From Paenibacillus xylanexedens (lineage in GTDB: Bacteria > Bacillota > Bacilli > Paenibacillales > Paenibacillaceae), in assembly GCF_007680605.1 (NCBI RefSeq), contig NZ_VEIO01000004.1, positions 84,094-148,093 on the forward strand: 64,000 nt of DNA. The letters run 5' to 3'. Below the pieces are notes generated by a model. The model saw only the letters and a program-made list of their open reading frames with translations. It did not search any database and was not told the origin of the DNA. The position numbers and the translations under genes are program-made. This document shows positions 7,369 to 16,000 of the stretch, one piece after another; position 1 is the stretch's first letter; the number at the start of each line of letters is the position of its first letter.

Positions 7369-10096
7369 ATACCTGTACCTCCCTGGTCTTGTCGAAACCT
7401 GAATATACCATGGGTTCAAAAGAAACCGTAGGATAAAATCGACGAAGCAGAAAAGAGTAAATCCCCATGTATCCTGTCATATAATCTGGTGAAAATGACT
7501 CCATATCCTCCAGTGGCCACATCCAAAAGTCTTTCTGCACATCACTGCGAAGCACGTATAGACGCTGTGTATACTCTTTCAATTTGGCTTCATATCTGCC
7601 AGGGAAAATGCGATTCGCCATGATCAAAAAGTCCCCGTTACCCGCGATCCCGTGGCACTGGCTGAAAGAAGCAAAAATGGTTGACCGGGCGACCGCATCT
7701 GCGGCCTGCTGACCGAGTCTGTAACACGCCGGATCTCGCAGAACCTCGGCTGCAGTCAGTAAAAACCGTCCTATACCCGCTGAACCATTACACCAATGAA
7801 CCCAGAGAGCGTCCGGCTTTTCGGGAGAAGCAGGCCATAACCTCACCCCATTCTTTCCTTCGTGACTTGTACGTTCCAGCGTGCCCACAATGCGCTTCAC
7901 CGCCGAATAATACTCGCCCTTCCCCGTTTGCTTCGCTAAGGCAAGCAAGAAATAACCGATCCCTGCAATGCCATGCGAAAACCCATACGAGTGGTGGCTT
8001 TTTTTATCCGACTTGTCCTTCACTTCCCACATGCTCAGCCCGTCTTCTGTTCGCTTTTCCTGCTGCAAAATCATTTCGCCGAGTTCATCAGCCCTTGTCA
8101 AAAGTTCGGAACAACCTCCAAGATGATGTACCTCCATCAGCATTAATCCTAAACCTGCCGCTCCATGACTGATATTGGTTTGAACCGGGTCATGCCTCGT
8201 CATCTCCAAGGCAAGATTTTCAGCAATGCGAAGTAACGGTTTATCATCCAGCGCATCCGCTGTCTGTGCCAGTGCCCAAGGAACAGCCCCATAACCGAAA
8301 TACAGGCCCTCTGGCGTTTCTCCGGGAACATAAGGCGTATGATTCAATATCCACTCCAATACTTCACGTGCATACTGATGATACTGTCTGTTCTGCGTAA
8401 CCTGACCAAGTTGATGAAAACCGTAGGCCATGCCCGTCCATCCAAAGTTGAAATTGGCCGGGTGGAACATTTTGCTCAAGCTATTTTCCGGATAAAGTTG
8501 ATGAGCATTATTCAATTCGAGGGATTGAACCAACTTGTTAGCCATAAGCTCGGCTTGATGAAGTACTTCTTCTGCCTTCATGTCTGCTTCATTCGTACGC
8601 GAAGGTTGCCGGCTCCCTGTTAAATCGCCCTTCTCTTGCTCACACATACGTATTAGCTGTTCACGTATTTCAGATAAATCATTATATCGTCCAGACATGA
8701 TCTCGATCCCCAGACTCCCCAGCCCAAGAAGCTGTCTATCATAGAGATTGTCCAAATAGGCTTGTCCAGCAGACAGATGAGACTGTCTGTATTTCAAATA
8801 AGGGTCCATGGAGGTTGCCATGTAATAATAAACGGCTCCCAGCGCGTAGAGATCATCGGAGTATTCCGATCGCTGACTGTGCTCTCTTCCTCGAAGTACA
8901 TAACCAGGCGTGTGCCCTGTTAATGGTTTCACCTGACTTTTGCTATCTCTCACATAGGCTAACTCCAGATCAATCAACCGTACGCTTCCGTCAAGCAAGA
9001 TCACAATGTTGTTAGGCGTGAGATCATTGATGACAATTCCTCTATCATGAAACTGTTGTACAATATCCAGAATATCGGAGCCGATTCGGTAAAGTTCTGC
9101 CTGATTGTCGTCAGCAACTACATGCCTGCGATGGATGTACTCGCGCAAGCTGATGCTCTCGAAGTATTCCAGAATCAGATATCGATTCCGTTCAGCACTG
9201 AACAGTTCGATCGGCCTCGGAGTATACCCCGTATCCTTCATCAGATCAAGCACATGATACTCGTTATCCAGATAATCATGGGCTGAACGTCGGGTGCCAT
9301 CCACACGCATGAGATGAACCGCTTCTTTCATCACGGCTTGCTCATGCCGGGACGTGGAGACTAGAAATACGCCTCCTTTGCCCGATTTTTTGAGCACCCG
9401 TTTCACACGGATTTTACGTATTCCGAACTCATTGTTACTGGAATTATGCGAATTGTTTATTGCCTCATTTTCTTCCTTCCACCCGGCCTGTATGCTCACC
9501 AGCTCTTCCGGCTCATCTACCCACTCGGGCTTGTATCTGCCTGGAATTCTTCGGTCTTCCTCCAGTCTGCCTTCCGGGTTCTGGATGGCATATACTTTTG
9601 CCCCAGAGTAACGATCATAGTAGAACCGATCTACAAAGGCTCCATAGCGATAAAATACACATGAACTTCCCCGGTAAGCCCGATCTGTAGGGATTTCTGG
9701 GCCTTTTAGATCACCCGTACAAGCATACATCTCCTCAAGCAATTGCATAAACTGCTCATCACTGCGTGCGTAGATGGTCACACACTTTCCGGTCTGAGGC
9801 AACGGTGTCGAACCGTTGGATGTTTCAATTAACTTCAGCCCGCTGTTTACGACTTTCCACATTACACCATGCATTGTCAGGATCGGTGTAATTCGGCGCA
9901 ACAGTTCAGCACCCTCCACAGGGATAACCGATAAATGAATCTTCCAACCCTGTGCGGGAAGCGTTAATCGGTCCGGTTTAAAACAAATCCAATGGCCGTC
10001 ATTCGACCATTGGATGGATTCGGGTAGATCCCGGATTATATGTTGCAAAGCGTTCTCATACGCGTCCTTCTTTTCAGTCAGGCTTGCTGATTTCAA
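7346..10096 (-). CDS. Class III/IV lanthipeptide synthetase (lyase-kinase-LanC)
   Basis: The 916-aa enzyme installs thioether rings in the precursor encoded just upstream: its kinase phosphorylates Ser/Thr, its lyase eliminates phosphate, and its cyclase adds Cys thiols. Residues 1-200 are the lyase region, with the family hallmark YRYGAF at about 149-154. The kinase spans about 225-500: glycine loop 237-245, Lys257, catalytic DLTPNN with Asp358, and DLE at 376-378. The LanC domain (about 505-890) keeps all three zinc ligands, Cys769 in WCNG and Cys814-His815 in CHG, plus SHG motifs at 643-645 and 707-709. Class III LanKC enzymes usually lack these ligands and class IV LanL enzymes keep them, so class IV chemistry is favoured. 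It starts at TTG with AAAGGAG 9 nt upstream. Confidence 0.93.
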   Translation of the reverse strand: MKSASLTEKKDAYENALQHIIRDLPESIQWSNDGHWICFKPDRLTLPAQGWKIHLSVIPVEGAELLRRITPILTMHGVMWKVVNSGLKLIETSNGSTPLPQTGKCVTIYARSDEQFMQLLEEMYACTGDLKGPEIPTDRAYRGSSCVFYRYGAFVDRFYYDRYSGAKVYAIQNPEGRLEEDRRIPGRYKPEWVDEPEELVSIQAGWKEENEAINNSHNSSNNEFGIRKIRVKRVLKKSGKGGVFLVSTSRHEQAVMKEAVHLMRVDGTRRSAHDYLDNEYHVLDLMKDTGYTPRPIELFSAERNRYLILEYFESISLREYIHRRHVVADDNQAELYRIGSDILDIVQQFHDRGIVINDLTPNNIVILLDGSVRLIDLELAYVRDSKSQVKPLTGHTPGYVLRGREHSQRSEYSDDLYALGAVYYYMATSMDPYLKYRQSHLSAGQAYLDNLYDRQLLGLGSLGIEIMSGRYNDLSEIREQLIRMCEQEKGDLTGSRQPSRTNEADMKAEEVLHQAELMANKLVQSLELNNAHQLYPENSLSKMFHPANFNFGWTGMAYGFHQLGQVTQNRQYHQYAREVLEWILNHTPYVPGETPEGLYFGYGAVPWALAQTADALDDKPLLRIAENLALEMTRHDPVQTNISHGAAGLGLMLMEVHHLGGCSELLTRADELGEMILQQEKRTEDGLSMWEVKDKSDKKSHHSYGFSHGIAGIGYFLLALAKQTGKGEYYSAVKRIVGTLERTSHEGKNGVRLWPASPEKPDALWVHWCNGSAGIGRFLLTAAEVLRDPACYRLGQQAADAVARSTIFASFSQCHGIAGNGDFLIMANRIFPGRYEAKLKEYTQRLYVLRSDVQKDFWMWPLEDMESFSPDYMTGYMGIYSFLLRRFYPTVSFEPMVYSGFDKTREVQVYDANIHS

Positions 10097-10214
10097 TGAG
10101 AATCACTCCTTTATGAAGTAGATAAGAGGGGGAGGTACAATTATTTTAGTTTAGTAATACGAAATCAAAGACTTATCTTAAGAATCATTCAGTGGTTCGA
10201 GACGATGAAGAGTT

Positions 10215-10352
10215 CTAAGCCTCTACAACGATCGTTTGTGAGCTTGTCCAGCTACACACTGTACACAAGCTAGTTTCCTCGAACATGTTGTTATCCTCTT
10301 CAACCTCCAGAGCCATCAAATCCTGTACAGATAAAATTTCCTTGTTTTCCAT
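10215..10352 (-). CDS. Lanthipeptide precursor peptide (45 aa)
   Basis: A small frame with a strong ribosome binding site (GGGAGGT, 8 nt before ATG) lies 118 bp upstream of the synthetase. The acidic N-terminal part contains ILSVQDLMALEVEE, which matches the I/L-L-x-x-Q-x-L recognition helix of class III leaders. The C-terminal part is rich in Ser, Thr and Cys: SLCTVCSWTSSQ, then a hydrophobic tail ending VVEA. The two Cys are residues 30 and 33; Thr27, Ser28, Thr31, Ser34, Thr36, Ser37, Ser38 and Thr40 are possible dehydration sites. No S-x-x-S-x-x-C labionin motif is present. Leader end and ring pattern cannot be fixed from sequence; the EE at 25-26 is a possible boundary. Confidence 0.9.
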   Translation of the reverse strand: MENKEILSVQDLMALEVEEDNNMFEETSLCTVCSWTSSQTIVVEA

Positions 10353-10524
10353 GATAAATTACCTCCCATTTGTCTCCCCCTCTTATAAACCAATTTCTAC
10401 ATAAAATTTTAAATTCCTTCTTTTTAATTGAATTTTTTTACAAAAATTATTTGTTAAATCCATATATAGTTGTAATACCTGTCATAACCTTTGTTTTTCG
10501 GTTGAAAAAAGGGCAGATCTAACA

Positions 10525-11829
10525 TCAAATTTCAGACGAAATTGACGATTTCCTGTGTAAGGTATGTCCTGCTCGATCTTCCCGAAAAGGTCTGACGAAC
10601 AAACTTGCCGTGCCCATAAAAATAACAAACATGCCGATTCCCATGTACACCCAGGATGGACTGTAGGCTTCAATTAACCATCCTCCAAGTAACAAACCGA
10701 GCGGGTTACTAACACCACTCATAAGTACTCCCATACTATTCATGACACGTCCTCTTTTTTCTTCCGGTGTAGATAACAGAATGGAAGTAACTAGCGGTAC
10801 ATTCACAATAGCAAGTCCCGCCATTAACAGAAAAGAGCAGACAATGGCAAAGTACAAGTTAGGATACAGCGGCATCAACAGCAAGCTTGCGCCCGAGATC
10901 AGATAACTGATTAGAAACCAGTGGGCCAGCGACAGACGTTTGGCATATTTTCCACTAAGCAAAGAACCAACGATACTGCCAGCGGCAAATGCAGATTGAA
11001 GCAACCCATATCCCTGTGGACCGGCTTCCAGCACCATATTGGCAAAAATCGGCGTGAAGATATGTAGCGGGGCTCCTGCAAAATTGATAATGGCACCAAA
11101 GATAATACAGCAAGCCAGAACTTTGTTCGAAAATAAAAAGGTAATCCCCTGCATGCTGTCTCTGACAAAACCTGAAAATCCTTTTTGTTTGACCACTTTG
11201 GTCACAGGGATACGAATGAAGGCAATAGCAAGTGCGGATAACAGAAAAGTAAGCGCATAGATGAATAGGATGGATTGTACGGAGACGAAGGCAATTAAAA
11301 TCCCCCCTAAGGCATAACCGAGCAGTTCTATCGTTTTGGAGGAAGAGTTCAATAGGGCATTGGCTGGAGCGAGTTGCTCTGCCGGTTTGGGCAGAATCGC
11401 CGGAATGACCGTCTGAGTGGCAGGGTTGAACATGAAACCGAGAATCGCAATGAGCAGATTGGCCGCATAGATATGCCACGGAAGCATGCTACCCGTCAGA
11501 AATAGAATCGCTAAGATACAGGCAATAACCGCTCTCCATATGTCAGTCCAGATCAACAATTGTTTCTTTGGCAGGCGGTCACTGATCGTGGCAAGCGGGA
11601 TACCCAGAAAGGCATAGATCAAATAGGGGAGCATCGGAATTAATGCCGCAGCAAGTGCGGATTCAGTTAACTGCAAGATGTACCACATCGTGGCCATGGA
11701 AAATAAAATCTGCCCTGCGCCGGAGACAAGCCTGCCCACAAGCAACACGGTAAAGGATGGTAATCGTAACACCGCAAGGTAGCCGTCTTCGCCAGTTTTA
11801 TTCGTTTTATTTGTTGTTTCCTGGTTCAT
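10525..11829 (-). CDS. Major facilitator superfamily transporter
   Basis: The 434-aa membrane protein has about twelve hydrophobic segments and the MFS loop RLPKKQL between helices 2 and 3 (DRLPKKQ), and resembles the macrolide/drug efflux MFS branch (MefE/YfmO-like), with DGYLAVLRLPSFTVLLVGRLVSG at its start typical of that branch read in two parts. The start at 11829 has GGAGG 8 nt upstream and overlaps the ribbon-helix-helix gene by 23 bp, so the two are coupled. It is directly upstream of the lanthipeptide precursor on the same strand (172-bp gap, no clear terminator), and the cluster has no dedicated ABC exporter. Export of the peptide is therefore an attractive but unproven role. Confidence 0.86.
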   Translation of the reverse strand: MNQETTNKTNKTGEDGYLAVLRLPSFTVLLVGRLVSGAGQILFSMATMWYILQLTESALAAALIPMLPYLIYAFLGIPLATISDRLPKKQLLIWTDIWRAVIACILAILFLTGSMLPWHIYAANLLIAILGFMFNPATQTVIPAILPKPAEQLAPANALLNSSSKTIELLGYALGGILIAFVSVQSILFIYALTFLLSALAIAFIRIPVTKVVKQKGFSGFVRDSMQGITFLFSNKVLACCIIFGAIINFAGAPLHIFTPIFANMVLEAGPQGYGLLQSAFAAGSIVGSLLSGKYAKRLSLAHWFLISYLISGASLLLMPLYPNLYFAIVCSFLLMAGLAIVNVPLVTSILLSTPEEKRGRVMNSMGVLMSGVSNPLGLLLGGWLIEAYSPSWVYMGIGMFVIFMGTASLFVRPFREDRAGHTLHRKSSISSEI

Positions 11830-12190
11830 TTCCATCGCCTCCAAATGGAATATCAATATGATCATCCGTCTGTTTCAATCGTGTTACCAAGCCTGACTCC
11901 TGGATTCTTCGCTGCATTTTGGCTTTGACTTGTTCCAGTTCAGCTGTGTACTCCTGCATCTCGTGAAACAGCGTCTGGTGCGTGCGAATCCCTTCCCTAA
12001 TCAGCATTGCCGTTGCATCCGAGCGGTTTTTGGCGAGTTCCAGAAATACCATTTGGTCGATCACAACGATCTCTTCCTGACTTAATCGAACGGAAACCAC
12101 TCCCTTGATGCCTGAAAGATTTTTGGTAGCCTGCTCCATCGATCGTTCGACCATTTGATTGAACTGTATTTTTTGATTTTTGTTCAACAT
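11807..12190 (-). CDS. Ribbon-helix-helix type DNA-binding regulator, coupled to the MFS gene
   Basis: The 127-aa protein contains VVSVRLSQEE followed by two helices ending in NRSDATAMLIREGI, which fits a CopG/Arc-type ribbon-helix-helix fold: a beta strand for major-groove binding and a helix pair for dimerisation. The C-terminal half is a charged, probably coiled-coil region. The start at 12190 has GGAGG immediately upstream; a TTG one codon later would give better spacing. Coupling to the MFS gene suggests it controls that transporter and perhaps itself. The effector is unknown. Confidence 0.68.
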   Translation of the reverse strand: MLNKNQKIQFNQMVERSMEQATKNLSGIKGVVSVRLSQEEIVVIDQMVFLELAKNRSDATAMLIREGIRTHQTLFHEMQEYTAELEQVKAKMQRRIQESGLVTRLKQTDDHIDIPFGGDGNEPGNNK

Positions 12191-12379
12191 ATTTCCTCCA
12201 TTCTCGTTGTGAATTGCCGGCATAAGTCATGAACGACTATACGGTAGCTTTGTAGTACGTAGTTGACATTGAATTCGAGATAGGAATTTTGAGATTCAGG
12301 ATACAAATTTTAAAATGTAATTCGTATATCGTAATTTGTATTTATTTTACAATATCATGTAAAAATATGGATGTAAAGC

Positions 12380-12406
12380 AAAAAACCTTTGGTTTCCCAA
12401 AGGTTT
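12380..12406 (-). terminator. Terminator downstream of the acetyltransferase gene
   Basis: The hairpin AAACCTTTGG / CCAAAGGTTT with a four-base loop is followed on the minus strand by a run of T residues, about 50 bp after the acetyltransferase stop. Confidence 0.85.
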
Positions 12407-12457
12407 ATGATCGTTATTTTTTTACATTTGCCGTGTTCGTGGGTTCCGGTTCAAACT

Positions 12458-12871
12458 TTATTCCCCCTGCCTCCACCACATGCCTTCCGATTTCGGGCTC
12501 GTATATTCAAAACCGAATTGAGCATACAGGCGATCCGCAGGCACATCCGCCAGCAGACTGACCAACCCCCGCGCAGGCACAGCTTCACGCAAATAGTTCA
12601 TAATTTCGATCATGATCAGTTTCCCATAACCCTTCCCCTGGAGATCAGGATGCACTGCAATATCGACCACTTGAAAAAAACAACCACCATCCCCAATGAC
12701 ACGTCCCATCCCGATGAGAACATCGGCTTCTCGCAAACACACCGCAAATAAACTGCGAGGCAGCCCTATCTCAGCCCCCTCCCGGCTCATCGGACTCAGC
12801 CCCGCAATCTGCCGCAGTGCCAAATATTCAACCGCAGCCGGAGGTGCATGTTCAATTTTCACCTCGTTCAT
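12458..12871 (-). CDS. GNAT family N-acetyltransferase
   Basis: This 137-aa protein is a compact single-domain GNAT enzyme. It has the beta4 strand VVDIAVHPDLQGKGYGKLIM with the acetyl-CoA pyrophosphate loop QGKGYG, and the ending DRLYAQFGFEY typical of the family. The length is normal for stand-alone GNATs. The start at 12871 has AAGGG about 8 nt upstream and gives the usual family length; an upstream extension of 12 codons is unlikely. The substrate cannot be deduced. It is separated from the toxin locus by a hairpin and is probably a single-gene unit. Confidence 0.88.
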   Translation of the reverse strand: MNEVKIEHAPPAAVEYLALRQIAGLSPMSREGAEIGLPRSLFAVCLREADVLIGMGRVIGDGGCFFQVVDIAVHPDLQGKGYGKLIMIEIMNYLREAVPARGLVSLLADVPADRLYAQFGFEYTSPKSEGMWWRQGE

Positions 12872-12954
12872 TCGTTCATCCCTTCCCCTGTTAGAATTTC
12901 TTTCCATCGAATTCTGAGTTTATAATTTACCGTTTGCGTTGTTGTCATTATACT

Positions 12955-12993
12955 GGAAAGTCTCCCAAGCGTTAATAGCCCGGGAGACTTTCC
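12955..12993. terminator. Strong hairpin after the RCC1-repeat gene
   Basis: Twelve-base arms GGAAAGTCTCCC / GGGAGACTTTCC enclose a 15-base loop, starting 15 bp beyond the stop codon of the RCC1 gene. A T-run is weak on the minus strand, so it may act as an mRNA end-protecting hairpin as well as a terminator. Confidence 0.7.
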
Positions 12994-13007
12994 GAAAATT
13001 CAAATAA

Positions 13008-16000
13008 TTAAGGTGTTACAGGAGTACTAGAGATCGAAACATTACCCGCCTCATCGACTGCTCTGATTGTAATATTGACGAGACTATCCGTTAGACCTTG
13101 AACTTTTACGTTCGCATGAGAAGCTGTCTTTGATATCAACTCATCGTTTATATATATCCAATATTCTTTTACACCCACATCATCTTTTGATGGAGACCAA
13201 CCTAATTCAAGCTCTCCGCCGCTTCGAGTTACTTTTACATTTTCGGGAGGTGTAGGAGCTATAAAATCAGTCAAAATGACTTCGGTCGGTAATTCTGGTT
13301 TATTTATCTCCATGTTCAAAGATTGCGTTTTGGATGTTGCAGCTGATTTAGAAGCCGTGCTCGCCTTTGCAGTAGACATTCCCAAAACGTTAACGGGAAC
13401 ATACGAATTCGTCGTTGTACCGTTACCTAGCTGTCCATCCTGGTTATATCCCCATGTCAATAAGTTATTATTTGATAGAGCCATACCATGGAAAACTCCG
13501 GCCGCTATGTTCTGTACAGAAGTAATAGAAACGACTTGATTCGGGGAATTACTTCCCGATCGCCCCCCGTTACCCAATTCTCCATAGCTATTTTGACCCC
13601 AGCTGTATACTGCATTTGAGGTTCTAGCCAAACTGTAGAAATTACCTGTTGCTATCTGACTTATTCCAGACAAACTGTTAATTCTAACTGGTGTAGACCG
13701 GGATGTATAGGTTCCGTCACCTAATTGACCATTATTGTTATATCCCCATGCCCATACTGTACCATCCTGTTTTAATGCAAGTCCATGATAATAAGCCAGG
13801 GATATACTTTCTACACCAGATAGAGCTGTGACTCTGGTTGGTACATTCTTGTTAACTTCTGTACCGTTAGCAAGTTGACCTCTACTGTTAGCCCCCCATG
13901 ACCAGATCGTGCCATCTGTTTTAATTACAAAACTGTAAAACGCACCTGCACTAATTGACTTAACCCCTGTTAATGAAGAAATTTTAGTTGGAGCATACTG
14001 GCTTGTGTTATTCCCTATTCCCAGTTCCCCATAGAAATTACTTCCCCATGACCAAACCGTTCCATCTCGTTTTAATGCCAAAGCATGGGTTGTTCCTGCA
14101 TCAATAGCTATAACCGAGTCTATGCCTTCGATTTTCTTAGGGACATCTGACATAATTGCATTGGTATTGGCCAATTGCCCGGATTGGTTGCTCCCCCACG
14201 CCCAGACTGTTCCATCACTTTTAAGAGCTAAGTTATAATCCGGACCCGATGTAATGGCTGTAATTGAAGACAGGTTGGACACCTGAGTCGGTGTTTTAGT
14301 TGAATAGACCTTATCAGATCCTAATTGTCCCCATTGATCAGATCCCCATGCCCAGACAGAACCATCTGTTTTTAATACCAGTGAGTGATTTTGACCTCCT
14401 GACATTTCCTTTGTATACGATTGTTCCGTAGTCACAGTTACACTATTACTTGCTTCTGAAACATTACCTTGATAGTCTTTTGCTTTAACTGTAAAGGTAT
14501 ATGTCTGTCCCGGCGCTAGACCACTGGCAGTGTAATTAATAATGGACTCTAATGATTTACCATCTACAGGCAACGTACTGAATAGGGTCGCCCCGGAATA
14601 TACCAGATATTCCTTCACTGCATGATTATCTTCCGATTCTTCCCAATATAACACCGCTGTTGCGGAAGTCTTGCCCGCGACTCTAAGTTGTGCTGGTGCA
14701 GATGGAGCATCTTTATCTACTGGGTAACTGAACCCGCCCACCAGAACACGTGTAGGTTGTGAAGTCGTTGTTCCATTCCCTAATTGACCATAAGTATTAT
14801 TCCCCCATGACCAAACAGAACCATTTTTCTTCAGAGCATAGCTGTACATCTCACCAGCTTCGATATCTGTAGCTCCTTTTAAGTGTGCAGCTTTTACTGG
14901 ATTCGGACGCTTTTGAATAGCTGAAGCATCCCCTACTTCTCCATAGTAGTTATTTCCCCATGACCATATGTCTCCACTATTGGTCAAGGCCATACTATGC
15001 GAGTATCCCGCTGTAATTTTATTAACGTTATTCAAGTTAGGTACTTGTGTTGGAGTTGGATGGTCGATATAATCTCCCAGACCTAACTGACCCGAATCAT
15101 TAAAGCCCCAGCTCCATACAGTTCCATCGTCGCGGAGAGCCAGTCCATGCAGATAGGTCATATCAATTTGAACAATATTAGATAATCCCGCGATCTGAAT
15201 TGGTGAGTAGTGAATGGTACTTGTTGAAGATTGGTAACCGATTGCTCGATTTCCATTCCCCCAGATCCATACGGTTCCGTCATCTTTTAATGCCATGCTG
15301 TTGTAGTAACTTCCGTTGATAGCCACAACACCTTGTAAACCTGCAACCTGAATGGGTTCAAGGCTGTTGTATGGCAACTTGCTACCCGATCCGAGTTGAC
15401 CCAAACCATTATCTCCCCAGGTCCATACGGTTCCATCTTCCTTAAGTGCCATGTAATGTTGAAGACCAGCAGAAATAGATACTACTTTCTCCAGACCAGG
15501 TACTTGAGTAAGCGTTAGACGTTGATTGGTATAATCATTAGTCCCCCAAGTCCATACGGTTCCATCTGAACGCAATCCTATATTTTGTTTTAGGCCCGTT
15601 GAGATCATAGAGAAACCATCCAGGCTTGTTATTCTCGTAGCACTTGTACGATTCGCTGTAGTTCCGTCGCCTAACTGGTAGTTGCTGTTAAGCCCCCAAC
15701 CCCAAACTTGTCCCTGTTGGTTCCAGGCAAAAGTATGATCTCGATACGCAGATATTGCCAAGTTATTAGTAAAGAACACAAGCGGTTTGCTTTTTACTGA
15801 AGAATTCTCAGCTTGATCTATCGCTACAACGGAGATCGATTGCATTTCGTTCAGCGTAAGATTGGTAATCGTAAATTTAGTATCCGTAGTCTCACCTACA
15901 AGAGTGTCACCATTGTAAACTTCATATCCTTTTATGCCTGACAACGCGTCTTGCGCAGGTGACCAGCGAATGACAGCATTCGATCCGAGTTGGCTTACTT

